A stretch of DNA of 64,000 nt from Rhinopithecus roxellana (GCF_007565055.1 NC_044568.1:24687936-24751935), one strand, 5' to 3'; shown: positions 11,980 to 23,389, counted from the first letter of the stretch. A program made the numbers and translations. The notes: generated by a model not told the origin, from the sequence alone.

Positions 11980-12544
11980 GGTACCTTAATTTATACTTCA
12001 TTTGGGTATCTTAATTTATATAATTCATTTGACTTAATTTAAGTCAAAGGAAGGAAATCTTAACATTTTAAGTTCTCATTATGAACTACATTATAGTTAC
12101 ATGAGTGACCACTTTCCTCCTGCCCACCTCTGCTCCCAACAAAAAAAACATTTAGGAATGTTGTTCTGAAATTCTTGCCTAGCACTCTCAAAGGAACCAC
12201 ACCAAGGTGAAAAGTACCAGCCCCGGAGAGACTGTGGGCATCCCTGGATTGCTGCAAGCTACCTGAGGGCTTCAGAATCAAGTCAATTACTAAAGAGGGT
12301 TTTCCAGGAGAGGACAAGGAACTGGGAGGGCAGGGTGATGGGGTCAGAGGAGAAAGGGACAGGGTTGAAGCAGGCACTTGGAGGTCCCTGCACTACCAAT
12401 GGGGAGATACAGGTGGGACCAAAGGAAGAGGGCTAAGCCTGGAGTAGAGCCCTTTTCTGGTTCCCGAGTTGCCACTCACAGACTGAGGAACATTGAGGCA
12501 AATTTCACAGATCCACTTCTTTGGATCTCTTCTATACTCATCTT

Positions 12545-13440
12545 TCAACAAAGTTCAGTGAAGCAATTTCGCAATGTCCAAGTCTGGCGAAACTTTAGAA
12601 CATAGATGCCCTTTGACCCAGACATTCCATTCCTAGGTATTTATCTTATACATATACTCACAAAGATTTATTGCAGCATTGTTTGAAATAATAAAGGACA
12701 AAAGACAATATAAATAAACTATGGCACATCCACACAATAAAATGCTAGGCAGCATCAAAAATAAGGGATAAAAAAAGAAAAAAAATGGATGAAGTAATCT
12801 TTGATACACAATTAAGTGAAAAAAGCAAGACGAAGAACACTTGTAGATGGAGCTACCAAGTGAATAAAAACAAAGGGGGCCGGGCGCGGTGGCTCATGCC
12901 TGTAATCCCAACACTTTGGGAGGTCGAGGAGGGCGGATCACGAGGTCAGGAGATCGAGACCATCCTGGCTAACACTGTGAAACCCCGTCTCTACTAAAAA
13001 ATACAAAAAACATCTAGCCGGGCTAGGTGGCGGGCGCCTGTAGTCCCAGCTACTCGGGAGGCTGAGGCAGGAGAATGGCGTGAACCCGGGAGGCGGAGCT
13101 TGCAGTGAGCCGAGATCGCGCCACTGTACTCCAGCCCGGGTGACAGAGCGAGACTCTGTCTCAAAAAAAAAAAAAAAAAAAAAAAAGTGGGCGGGGGGGG
13201 CAGATGCATAAACATCTACATTCCTATATGCATAGATTCTCTCCAGAATGAAATGCAAGAAACCAAACACAGGAGCAGCCCCTAGGAAGGAGATCTAGTG
13301 GTCCAAGAGCTGTAAGACAGAAATAGCATTTCCTGGTACTCCTTCGTATGTTCAAATATATATATATATATATAATTTTTTTTATCATGAGCATGTACTG
13401 CTTTTGAAAACAAAAAGTATGTCAAATAATAAATGATTGG
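12545..13440 (+). mobile_element. L1 3' remnant split by an AluY
   Basis: Contains phrases of the L1 3' region: ccctttgacccagacattcc, then attccattcctaggtattta and tatggcacatccacacaata. It is interrupted by the AluY at 12878-13186 and continues to a (TA)n stretch near 13357-13374. This is a dead fragment with no intact reading frame. Confidence 0.7.
12878..13186 (+). mobile_element. AluY element inserted in the L1 remnant
   Basis: Full-length sense Alu from ggccgggcgcggtggctca to a run of about 24 A. Confidence 0.92.
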
Positions 13441-13859
13441 GGGATGTCACCTCCTGCCCTTCTGGCCCCACTGAGCTGCCTTGTGGACGAAACACACTTG
13501 TGTGATCTAGCGCCCTGTTATCATGCCAGACAAAGAATTCCTACCTAACAAGGGTGCTTGGTTTTAGTGAAATGTTTTCTCACTCTTGAAAGCAATTCTA
13601 AGACGCTCAGCTACAGAGCTATGAGGAAAAGCCATAGAACTTCCTATGAGCTGTTAGGGTTCTTGTCAAAGCTGGAATCACACAACCAGACAGCACAACA
13701 GAGGAGCTGCTAGGCAGGACCTGCTTCATCCTTGGCCAGAGCCAACTCAGCTACCAGAGACTCCCAGAACCCAAAGGGAAAGTGCACTCCACAGGAAACT
13801 TTTGTTCCCATGCATCTTGTCCTTTTGCTAGAGGATTTGTGGTTTCCATGTGAGAGATT

Positions 13860-14199
13860 TTCTTTTTTCTTTCTTTTCTTTTCTTTTTTTTTTTTTTGAG
13901 AAGGAGTCTGGCTCTGTCGCCCAGGCTGGAGTGCAGTGGCGCGATCTCGGTTCACTGCAAGCTCCACCTCCTGGGTTAAAGCCATTCTCCTGCCTCAGCC
14001 TCCCAAGGAGCTGGGACTACAGGCGCCCACCACCACGCCCAGCTAATTTTTTTGTATTTTTAGTAGAGACGGGTTTCATTGTGTTCGCCAGGATGGTCTC
14101 GATCTCCTGACCTCATGATCTGCCCGCCTCGGCCTCCCAAAGTGCTGGGATTACAGGTGTGAGCCACTGCGCCCAGCCGGTGAGCCACCATGCCTGGCC
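13860..14199 (-). mobile_element. AluY with a duplicated 5' end
   Basis: Antisense AluY. After its normal end (gagccactgcgcccagcc, to about 14178) comes a second, different Alu 5' end (tgagccaccatgcctggcca, to 14199). The target duplication gtgagagattttctt then follows, and it also precedes the element at about 13849-13863. Confidence 0.8.
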
Positions 14200-14229
14200 A
14201 GTGTGAGAGATTTTCTTCTCTTTTCTTCA

Positions 14230-14498
14230 CTTTTTTTTTTTTTTTAAGATGGAGTTTCACTCTTGTTGCCCGGGCTGGAGTGCAGTGGTGCAATCTTGGT
14301 TCACTACAGCCTCCGCCTCCTGGATTCAAGTGATTCTCCTGCCTCAGCCTCCCGAGTAGCACCAGCCGCCACGCCCGGCTACTTTTTAAATTTTTTTTTA
14401 GTAGAGATGGGAGTCTACCATGTAGGCTGGGCTGGTCTCGAACTCCTGACCTCAGGTGATCCACCCGCCTCGGCCTCTTAGCCACTGCGCCCAGCCTA
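14230..14498 (-). mobile_element. Alu element with internal deletion (antisense)
   Basis: Runs from the T-run before aagatggagtttcactcttg to gccactgcgcccagcc. A piece of the left arm is missing around cggcctcttagccact. Confidence 0.8.
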
Positions 14499-14501
14499 CC
14501 T

Positions 14502-14669
14502 TTTTTTTTTTTTTTTTTAGAGACAGGATCCTTCTTTGTCGCCCAAGCTGCTGGAGCGCAGTGGTATGATCATCGTTCACTGTAACCTCAAACTCATGGG
14601 TTTATGCAAGCCTCCCACCTTGGCCTCCCAAAGTACTGGGATTACAGGTATAAACCACCGTGCAGTCGG
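14502..14669 (-). mobile_element. Alu monomer or short AluJ (antisense)
   Basis: About 165 bases with a T-run, agagacaggatccttctttg and an end at ccaccgtgcagtcggg. The size suits a free monomer (FLAM/FRAM type) or an AluJ with a large deletion. Confidence 0.65.
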
Positions 14670-15072
14670 GAGATTTTCTATCTATGAGTATTCCTAAATG
14701 AACTTTCTGTTTCCCCTAGGATCTGCTTTTGAAATAATTTTCACTGAGATTTAACAGATGCCCAGTTGAACTACCTAAAGAGAAGCTAGACAGAAAACAT
14801 TTCACGGTACACAGTGTTTTATAGCACAAAAGTCATTTACAAAAGATTTAGGGATGAGTACTTTGTTTATTAAAATTCCCCACAGGTGCCAGAGAAGTCT
14901 CTGACCTTAAAATTCTGAGAAGCAGCTCTGGTTCAACTAACGGATGCACATCATACAACTACCGAAAATTAAACTGGAACTTCAAGCTGTTCTCAAAGAC
15001 CTCTCCAGTCTCTGGTCTCAGAGGTAGCTGGGCCCTCGCTTTCTCTCTCATAACAGGCAGAAGTCTGATGCT

Positions 15073-15366
15073 GGTCGGACGCAGTGGCTCATGCCTGTAA
15101 TCCCAGCACTTTGGGAAGCTGAGGCAGGCGGATCACCTTAGGTCAGGAGTTAGAGAACAGCCTGGCGAACATGGTGAAACCCCGTCTCTACTAAAAATAC
15201 AAAAATTAGCTGGGCATGGTCGTGGGCACCTGTAATCCCAGCTACCCGGGAGGCTGAGGCAGGAGAATCTCTTGAACCCAGGAGGTCGAGCTTGCAGTGA
15301 GCCGGGATCACGCCATTGCACTCCAGCCTGGGCAACAGAGCGAGATTCCGTCAAAAAAAAAAAAAA
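15073..15366 (+). mobile_element. AluS element
   Basis: Sense Alu from ggtcggacgcagtggctca to an A-run. The flanking duplication gtctgatgc is present on both sides. Confidence 0.88.
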
Positions 15367-15919
15367 GGTCTGATGCCATGGCAAGAAAAGCTTGAAACCC
15401 CAATTATTCCTGAGTCGACATGGTTTGCAAACATTTTCTGTGCCATTCTCCTCCTGAAGCAACCATTGCAAATTGGGATACAAACGAAGCCAAGGAAAGG
15501 GGACAAGAAGGAGGGAGTAACACAGAATAGAAACAAGGCCAATGAAGAGAGGCCAAGGTTGTTGATTTCAACCAGGAAATCAACTCATATGACTGCAGGA
15601 GCCAGCCTTGGGGAACACCCACCACAACAGTCATTAAGAACAAAGTTGTGACAGAACAAAGAAAGAAAAACAAGAACAAAACAAAACAATCTGGCTAATT
15701 AAGGACCACTGTTGCTTTTACTGCATCTCATGGTGATTATCTGTTTATAAACCCGTCTCCCACAGTGAACCAACGGTTCCACAAAAGCAGAGACCACCCC
15801 TCAGCCCAGGTCTGAACCCAGCTCTCCTTCAGTAAAGGAAGTCAAGCCACTTTTTTACCATCTCTGCTGCCATTACCCCAATCCAAACCTACAGCATTGC
15901 TCTCCTACAGTGTTTGCAT

Positions 15920-16280
15920 GATAATAACCAACACCAGCATTTAGAGGGCACTTATTCTGTGCCAGGCACTGCTTCAATGGAATTCACTCATTCAATTCTC
16001 ACAGAGCTCTAAGGAAGGTCCTATCATTTCCAACCGTTCTTGTAGATCCCTGTAGTCACTGATTTCAGATGTGACTGGCCTCTCACTTTCTCATAAAAAA
16101 CATGCACAACATCCACCCCCATCATGAGAACACTGAGGCTCAGAGACACTAAATGAGTTATTTTAGGAGGCAGAGCTAGATTGGCAGAACTAGGATGGTC
16201 CTCAGCTGACTTCCCAGTATGTCCTGTCACAACCATGCTGCTCAGCAGCCAGAGTGAAGTGAGCTTTTCAAATGTGAAAC
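15920..16280 (+). mobile_element. MIR/L2-like element
   Basis: Phrases such as cttattctgtgccaggcact, caattctcacagagctc and gaacactgaggctcagag are typical of old MIR-class repeats. Boundaries are uncertain. Confidence 0.5.
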
Positions 16281-16292
16281 TCAACCAAACTC

Positions 16293-16561
16293 TTCTTTGG
16301 GAGGCCGAGGAGGGTGGATCACCTGAGGTCAGGAGTTCAAGTCCAGCCTAGCCAACATGTTGAAACCCCGTTTCTACCAAAAATACAAAAATTAGCTGGG
16401 TGTGGTGGCAGGCACCTGTAACACCAGACTCGGGAGGCTGAGGCAGGAGAATCGTTTAAACCCGGGAGGCGAAGGCTGCAATGACCCATGATCATGCTAC
16501 TGCACTCCAGCCTGGACGACAAGAGCAAAACTCCGTCTCAAAGGAAAAAAAGGAAAAAATT
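16293..16561 (+). mobile_element. Alu element, 5'-truncated
   Basis: Begins at tttgggaggccgaggagg and so lacks the first 35 or so bases; ends in aaaggaaaaaaaggaaaa. Confidence 0.85.
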
Positions 16562-16960
16562 AAAAACTCTTCCCATGGTTTCCTTTTAAAACAGACCCTC
16601 CATGACCAACCCCTCGATTTCAATACCAGAGAGCCTAACCCGACCTAAAATCACTTTAGTCATGTATGACACCTGCTTCCCAGCCACCTTCCTTAATGCT
16701 CTGGGTTCTGGAGACGGGCCACGTCTGTTCGGAGTCCTCTGTGCCCACGCCTGGCACAGAGCCTGGCAAAGAGTAAGCGCTCAAGGAAGATCTGTGAACT
16801 TGATGCATGGTAAAACGAAGCCCCGCGCTCTGCCCGGGCCCTGGAACTCAGGCCACCAGCTCCAGGCGGAAGTGAGCCCAAAGCTGGCCAGGCGGCAGCA
16901 TCCGCGACCCCGTGGCTCAAGCCAGGCTCCGAAGTGAGAAACCGGGCGGGGACTCCTCAC

Positions 16961-17340
16961 CTGCGCGCCGCGGCGGCCGTGCCAGATGGGCCCTGCCAAG
17001 GTCAGCCAGAGGTTCAGGCCCCACGCCTGGCCTTCCACCCTCCCCGGGACAGCCGCGCTTCAGACCCTCGCGGTAGGGACGGTCCCCGGGACTGGGCGGC
17101 AACGCGCCCGGGAGCGGGGCCCCATCCCGGACGGAGACTGGGCCGGCGAGTCCTCGGGCTCTGGCTCTGGCTTCGGCTCCGGTTCCAGCAGGCTTGCGGG
17201 GCGGCCAGGCCAGGCCCAGACTGGCTGGGCCTCGTCCGGCGCTGGGCCCGTTCCCCTGACAACGGCGCGGGCTACGGCGCCCCACAGCGGCCAAACCGCG
17301 CTGCGTCACTCCGCGCCGGTCCCCCGGCCGGGGCGGGGCT
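16961..17340 (-). promoter_or_regulatory. ZDHHC1: CpG-rich promoter and probable non-coding first exon of ZDHHC1
   Basis: Very GC- and CpG-rich block in an otherwise AT-richer neighbourhood. On the minus strand it ends in a near-perfect donor, GCAG before gtgagg (exon end at 16961), and points towards the ZDHHC1 coding exons. I infer that the transcription start lies in this block and that the exon is non-coding. Long open frames here on both strands are by-products of high GC with few stop codons. The exact start site cannot be read from sequence. Confidence 0.65.
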
Positions 17341-17782
17341 TGCCAGAGACCCCCTTGGTGCCCCAGTCGGCCCATTCCCAGATTCTGCCTAACCTTTCGT
17401 CTAGAAAATCCACTTTTCCCTACTCCCGAGTCACAGCTTGTCTTCCTGAAATCCTAACATCTCAAACGCGCCCCCTTCCAGTTTCTATCCTGAGACCATC
17501 GCTCTCAAGAAGAGACCTCCCCCAGCCCCAATCAACCTTTACACTTCGATGAGCGTATGTGCTGGAACATCCATGATATCCTGATCCTTCCGGGAGTTTA
17601 CAGGTTAAGGGGCAAACAGATCTAGACAAATAAATTACACCACTAAAAATGCAGGTACCCCAGAATATAAAGCAAGAAGGGTAAGAACTTAAAATAAGTA
17701 GCACAAAATATCTCATTTATTTATTGCCTTTAAATCAAGCAAAAATCAAGCCTCAATCTTCCAGACCAATGGGAAATTCAAT

Positions 17783-18071
17783 CTTTTTTTATTTTTCAAA
17801 CTGGTCTCTGTTGCCAAGGCTGGAGTGCAGTGGCACAATCACGGCTCTCTGCAGCCTCGAACTCCTGGGCTCAGGCGATCCTCCTGCCTCAGCCTCCAGA
17901 GTAGCTGGGACTACAGGCGAGCACCACCACGCCCGACCAATTTTCGCATTTTTTTGTAGAGACGGGGTTTTGCCATGTTGCCCAGGCTGGTCTCGAACTC
18001 CTGAACTCAAGCGACCCACCATCTCAGCCTCCAAAAGTGCTGGGATTACAGGCGTGAGCCCCTGCCTGGCC
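17783..18071 (-). mobile_element. AluJ element (antisense)
   Basis: Diverged Alu. The target duplication gggaaattca lies at 17771-17780 and 18072-18081. Confidence 0.88.
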
Positions 18072-18825
18072 GGGAAATTCAGTCTCAGTTTCCACTGGAC
18101 TCCTCTTAGCTAGGTAATTCCAAAGGACTCATGTTTTCCTACAGCAAAAAAACAACAACCAAAAACAAGCAAAAAACCCTCTGGTCAGAGTTTTGTCTGG
18201 TACTGAGGCCACAGCCATTGCCCCCATCCACAAAGATTTTCAGGTTTGGGCTCTATGAGGCCATCCCTGATGAGGCCCCTGCCTCTCCCTGGGGCTGCCA
18301 GGGACAGACACCTGCTTCCTCTGCTCCAGGACCTGCAGCCTCCCTTCCCTTTCTTTACCTGGGAGACTTCCCTGCTAACTTGGTTTCCCTAAAAGTCCCC
18401 TCTCCCCTTCTCCTTGGGGACACTCAGAATGGAATCTTCTATGAGCTCAGGCTTTCTCAAAAGACAGGAAGACACTTTGTTTTCTGCTATCTGTCCTGTG
18501 CACATCTCCAAGGCAGATATGACAGATAGGGAGAGAAAACATCCTTATCTCTAAAATGTATAAGTCACAAGCATACTTATTGTATGTTTTATTAGGCAAC
18601 ATAACTACTGCTCTGTCACATGACAGGTGCATGGGTCCTTGTGCAAGTGACATAACCTATTACTTAAATTCTTGTTTTTAAGATTGATAAACTCAAACTC
18701 AATGTGGGATAAATATCAATGCTGTTCTGGCTTCAGAATACAAGCTAACTCCTTAACTCTTATCTGGAATTGGAAAACTTCGGGTCAAACAGAGATCATG
18801 ACCCAGAAATCAAGATGGAGGATGA

Positions 18826-19114
18826 GGCTGGACGCAGTGGCTCACACCTGTAATCCCAGCACTTTAAGGAGGCTGAGGCAGGAAAATTACTTGAGGCCAG
18901 GAGTTTGAGACCAGCCTGGGAAACATAGAGAGACTCCCATCTCTACAAAAGATGAAAAAAATAGGCAGGCCTGCTGGCCTGTGCCTATAGTCCCAGCTAC
19001 TTACAAGGCTGGGGCAGGAGAATAGAATCACTTGAGTTCGGGAGTTTGAGATTGTGGTGAATTAAGATCATGCCACGGTACTCCAGACTGGGTGACAGAG
19101 TAAGATCTTATCTC
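18826..19114 (+). mobile_element. AluJ element
   Basis: Runs from ggctggacgcagtggctca to taagatcttatctct. Heavily diverged. Confidence 0.82.
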
Positions 19115-19118
19115 TCAA

Positions 19119-19395
19119 CTGGTCTCAGTGGCTCACGCCTGTAATCCCAACACTTTGGGAGGCCGAGGCAGGCGGATCACAAGGTCAAGAGATCAAGACC
19201 ATCCTGGCTAACGTGGTGAAACCCCGTCTCTACTAAAAGTACAAAAATAAGCCAGGTGTGATGGCACGCACCTGTAGTCCCAGCTACTCGGGAGACTGAG
19301 GCAGGAGAATGGCTTGAACCTAGTAGGCGGAGGTTGCAGTGACCCGAGATCGCACCACTGCACTCCAGCCCGGGTGACAGAGTGAGACTCTGTCA

Positions 19396-19445
<50 letters not shown>
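19119..19445 (+). mobile_element. Alu element with a 49-base A-tail
   Basis: Sense Alu with both arms. Its tail is an uninterrupted run of 49 A at 19397-19445. An inverted Alu follows at once. Confidence 0.88.
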
Positions 19446-19447
<2 letters not shown>

Positions 19448-19459
19448 CTTATCTCTCTC

Positions 19460-19770
19460 TCTCTTTTTTTGTTTTTTTTTTTTTTTGGAGACAGAGTCTC
19501 GCTTTGTCTCCCAGGCTGGAGTGCAGTGGCACGATCTCAGCTCACTGCAACCTCCACCTCCTGGGTTCAGGTGATTCTCCTGCCTCATCCTCCCAAGTAG
19601 CTGGGATTACAGTCGCCTGCCACCATGCCCAGCTAATTTTTGTATTTTTGGTAGAGACAGGGTTTCATCATGTTGGCCGGGCTAGTCTTAAACTCCTGAA
19701 CTCAGGTGATCCGCCCACCTCAGCCTCCCAAAGTGCTGGGATTGCAGGCGTGAGCCACTGTGCCCGGTCA
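19460..19770 (-). mobile_element. Alu element, inverted relative to its left neighbour
   Basis: Antisense Alu whose T-run begins about 20 bases after the A-tail of the preceding Alu, so the pair forms a tail-to-tail inverted repeat. Confidence 0.88.
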
Positions 19771-19802
19771 GATCATATCTCTTTAAAAAAAAATAATAAT
19801 AC

Positions 19803-20131
19803 GGCCGGGCGCGGTGGCTCAAGCCTGTAATCCCAGCACTTTGGGAGGCCAGACAGGCAGATCACGAGGTCAGGAGATCGAGACCATCCTGGCTAACATG
19901 GTGAAACCCCGTCTCTACTAAAAAAAAAATACAAAAAACTAGCCGGGTAAGGTGGCGGGTGCCTGTAGTCCTAGCTACTGAGGAGGCTGAGGCAGGAGAA
20001 TGGCGTAAACCCGGGAGGCAGAGCTTGCAGTGAGCTGAGATCCAGCCACTGCGCTCCAGCCTGGGCGACAGAGCGAGACTCCGTCTCAAAAAAATAAAAT
20101 AAAATAAAATAAAATAAAATAAAATAAAATA
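19803..20131 (+). mobile_element. AluY of Old World monkey type
   Basis: Full-length sense element from ggccgggcgcggtggctca, with gagatccagccactgcgctc near its 3' end (the cercopithecid AluY pattern) and a TAAAA-repeat tail. The target duplication aaataataatac lies at 19791-19802 and 20132-20143. Confidence 0.9.
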
Positions 20132-20135
20132 AAAT
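20088..20135 (+). repeat. (AAAAT)n microsatellite in an Alu tail
   Basis: About nine copies of the five-base unit, grown from the A-tail of the AluY. Confidence 0.9.
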
Positions 20136-20167
20136 AATAATACATAAATATTTTTAAAAACAAGGCA

Positions 20168-20466
20168 GGGCCAGGCACGGTGGCTCACACCTGTAATCTG
20201 AGCACTTTGGGAGGCTGAGGCAGGCAGATCACTTGAGGTCAGGAGTTTGAGACCAGCCTGGGCAACATGACGAAACCCTGTCTCTACCAAAAATACAAAA
20301 CTTGGCTGGGCATGGTGATCCATGCCTGTAATCCCAGCTACTCAGGAGGCTGAGATGGGAGGATCACTTGAACCCAGGAGGCAGAGGTGGCAGTGAGCTG
20401 AGATTGTGCCACTGCACTCCAGCCTAGGCGACAGAGCAAGACTCTGTCTCTAAATAAATAAATAAA
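20168..20466 (+). mobile_element. AluS element
   Basis: Sense Alu from ggccaggcacggtggctca to a (TAAA)n tail. Confidence 0.86.
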
Positions 20467-20969
20467 TGCAAATACAAATAAAAATTTAAAAACAAAGTGA
20501 AAGATGAGTCCATATATTCTCATAATAAGGGGAGGGACCCAAAAGGCCCTGGATCCACTTGACTCAGGAGCTTCTCTCCTGGATGTCTCATCGGTGTCTG
20601 GGATGTAACACATCCCCTCATGCCCTCTTTGTCCTTGCTGCAAAACTTCTCCTCCCCTTTGGCCCTCTGAAGGTCACCAACATCTACCCAATCAGCCCAT
20701 CTGTACACTCAGGCTTATCTTCCCATGTCTCTCCTGCTAGTCCTTGCCCACTTAAACCAGATAGTGCCCATAACCAGGCTGCCCTCCCTCTGAAACACAT
20801 CCTGTGTCCATTCCTTCCTCTCCACCCCAGCCCAGACCACCGGCATCTTCCTTGCTGAGCCTGCAGCAGCCTCCAGTTCTCCCTAACATCAGCCTTCCTA
20901 CTTTCGGCCCATCCTCCTCTCAGTTGCCTTCTCTTTATCCTTCCTATCCTTCCTTCTCTTTATTTGTTA

Positions 20970-21470
20970 GAGGAGGTGGTAGTCTGAATAATAGCGCCAC
21001 AAAGATGTCATCGCCCTAATTCCTGGAAACTTTGAATGTGTTACATGATATATCAAAGGGGATTTTGCAGATGAGATGAAGATCTCAAGATGGAAGAGAT
21101 TATCCCAGGTTATCTGAGTGAGCTCAATGTAGTCACAAAGGTCTCCCTTATAAGAGGGAGGCAGGAGGGTCGGATGGGAGAAGGACCACGTAATGACAGA
21201 GGTCAGAGAGATTTGAAGGTGCTACACTTGCGGGCTTTGAAGATGGAGGAAGGGGCCTGAGCCAAGGAACGCAGGCAGCCTCTAGATGCTGGAAAAGGCT
21301 AGGGAGCAGACCCTCCTTTAGAGCTTCCAGAAGGAATCAGCCTGCTGTTACCTCAACTCTAGCCCAGGGGTACCCATTTTCAACTTCTGACCTCAAGAAC
21401 TGTCAAGATGACACATTGGCAGTCATTTGTTTCAGCAGCAATACAAAATGGATACAGTGATTTGCAAACA
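20970..21470 (+). mobile_element. Solo LTR-like repeat, probably mammalian MaLR class
   Basis: Diverged copy of a known interspersed repeat. Recognisable phrases are gaatgtgttacatgatat, ttttgcagatgagatgaag, cttataagagggaggcagg, ggctttgaagatggagg and gcaggcagcctctagatgct. I place it near the MLT1 group by memory only. It shows no internal coding sequence. Confidence 0.5.
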
Positions 21471-21554
21471 GGGTTAAATGCACATATATATGCCCAGTGA
21501 AAGCTGTTTTCAATTGAAACAAAAATCCGAGTGACAGCTCAGATTCCTTTGACA

Positions 21555-21895
21555 TTTTTTTTTTTTTTGAGCGGGGGAGTGGGGTTGGGGGGACAGGGGG
21601 ATGAGTTCTCTCTCTGTCACCCAGCCTAGAACACAGTGCTGTGATCTTGGCTGACTGCAGCCTCCGCCTCCTGGGCTCAAACAATCCTCCCACCTCAGCC
21701 TCCTGAGTAGCTGGGGACTACAGACATACACCATCAACCTAGCTCGTTTTTATTTGTTTGTTTGCTTGTACTTTTGGTACAGACAGGGTCTTGCTATGTT
21801 GCCCAGGCTGATCTCAAACTCCTGAGCTCAAGCCATCCACCCGCCTCAGCCTCCCAAAATCCTGGGATTACAGGCGTGAACCATGGCGCCTGGCC
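21555..21895 (-). mobile_element. AluJ element (antisense)
   Basis: T-run, then an unusual G-rich stretch (21570-21602), then an Alu body ending ggcgcctggcc. Near-identical flanks, tcctttgaca and tcccttgacg, are the target duplication. Confidence 0.82.
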
Positions 21896-21996
21896 TCCCT
21901 TGACGTCTTTGTGCGTGACTCCAGGCCAGGCTCTGTGAGAAGATGACTCTCTCACCCCAAATCTGCTTTTGAAAAGCACAGGCAGTTTGATCATGC

Positions 21997-22247
21997 TTTT
22001 TGGTTTGTTTGTTTGTTTGTTTGTTCATTTGTTTTTTTGAGACAGAGTCACCCAGGCTGGAGTGCAGTGGTGCAATCTTGGCTCACTGCAACCTCCACCT
22101 CCCAGGTTCAAGCAATTCTCCTGCCTCGGCCTCCTGAGTAGCTGGGATTACAGGCGTGCACCACCACACCCAGCTAATTTTTGTATTTTTAGTAGAGTTG
22201 GGGTTTCACCAGGTTGACCATGCTGGTATCAAACTCCTGACCTCAAG
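21997..22247 (-). mobile_element. AluS, 5'-truncated (antisense)
   Basis: Has a (TTTG)n tail and lacks the first 50 or so bases of the element. The target duplication tgatcatgct is at 21989-21998 and 22248-22257. Confidence 0.85.
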
Positions 22248-22339
22248 CTGATCATGCTCTTTCTGAGTCTGTCATCCTTGTGTGGTCCCCAGTCCAGAAG
22301 CTGACATTGTGCAGGACATCACCGACTGAGGAAAGCCAC

Positions 22340-22660
22340 ACGTTGCCTGGCAGGTGCCAGAGAAATCTTTCTAATGTGAAACCACCACCTCATCAACCTT
22401 GCTTAAGAGATTCCAGGCTCCCTTTTGCCTTTAGGATCAACTGAAATGACAAAGTGTGGCTTCCAATGCCCTGCTGGGCAGGCTTCTGGTATGTGGCGCT
22501 CCTTCCTGTCCTCTGTGACAATTCTGCAGCTCCTGGAACCGGCAACATCTGTTTTCACCCTCAGGCCTCTTCCCACAGGGTTCTCTTTACCTTGTGTTGT
22601 TCCAGCTCCTCCCAACAACACCCCCTCCCCCAACCTGGCCAATTTCTATGAAAACTTGAG
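22340..22660 (+). mobile_element. L2-like element
   Basis: Includes tcaaccttgcttaagagatt, ggctcccttttgcctttagg and similar L2 phrases. Old and diverged; boundaries approximate. Confidence 0.45.
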
Positions 22661-23026
22661 ACACATTTGATAGAAGTCAGCCCCTTGGGCAGGACTTGTT
22701 CCTAGCCAGAGCTGCAGCCAGTGATTCGCAAGGCAGGTCTGCCCAGGATAGAACAGCCCAGAGCCACAGGGAGAAAAAGGCCAACTGTGGTTTTCCAGGT
22801 ATGCATACACACGTGTGAGCTGACTTACTTACAGGGCTCCTGGGAGCTGCCAGAGGAGACTCCACAGGGGCAAAGCTGGCTCATCCCACCCTGGGCCTGA
22901 ACTGACAGATACGTCCATAATTAGAGCCAGTGTGACCCCAGGGTTCTGGGCATTCTTCACCTGTCCCAGGGCAGGTTAGTGGTTCAATCTCAATGGTGCC
23001 AGTTATAAGATGGTGACCTTGGATAA

Positions 23027-23364
23027 TTTTTTTTTTTTTTTTTGAGGCGGCATCTTGCTCTGTAGCCCCGGCTGGAGTGCAGTGGCACAATCTCAGTTCA
23101 CTGCAACCTCCACCTCCCAGGTTCAAGCGATTCTCCTGCCTCAGCCTCCTGAGCAGCTGAGATTACAGGCGCTCACCACCATGCTTGGCTAATTTTTGTT
23201 TGTTTGTTTTTGTTTTGCTTTTTTTTTTTTTTTTTTTTTTTTCAGTAGAGACAGGGTTTCACCATGTTGGCCAAGCTGGTCTCCAACTCCTGGCCTCAAG
23301 CGATGCACCCACCTCCGCCTCCGAAAGTGCTGGGGATTACAGGTGTGAGCCACTGCACCTGGCC
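23027..23364 (-). mobile_element. Alu element with an expanded internal T tract
   Basis: Antisense Alu in which the mid-element A-rich linker has become a long TTTG/T run (about 23197-23243). Confidence 0.85.
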
Positions 23365-23389
23365 ATAAATTCTTCAACTTTAATAATCT

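Larger units (their letters stand above)
7287..16960 (-). other. ZDHHC1: ZDHHC1 5' intronic region between promoter island and first coding exon
   Basis: About 9.7 kb between the putative non-coding exon 1 (donor at 16960) and the first recognised coding exon. It is rich in Alus (9033-9647, 10248-10550, 11690-11979, 12878-13186, 13860-14669, 15073-15366, 16293-16561) and contains an L1 remnant (about 12545-13440) and L2/MIR-like tails. One possible small 5' exon ends at 8625 and is discussed as a finding. A second good donor context, CTTCCAG before gtatgg near 8191, is also visible on the minus strand, with no proof of use. Confidence 0.6.

Noticed and set aside
16917..17552. Open frames of 150-190 codons on both strands in the ZDHHC1 island
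   Set aside because: Low-complexity Arg/Pro/Gly/Ala text typical of translated CpG islands, with no known protein features.
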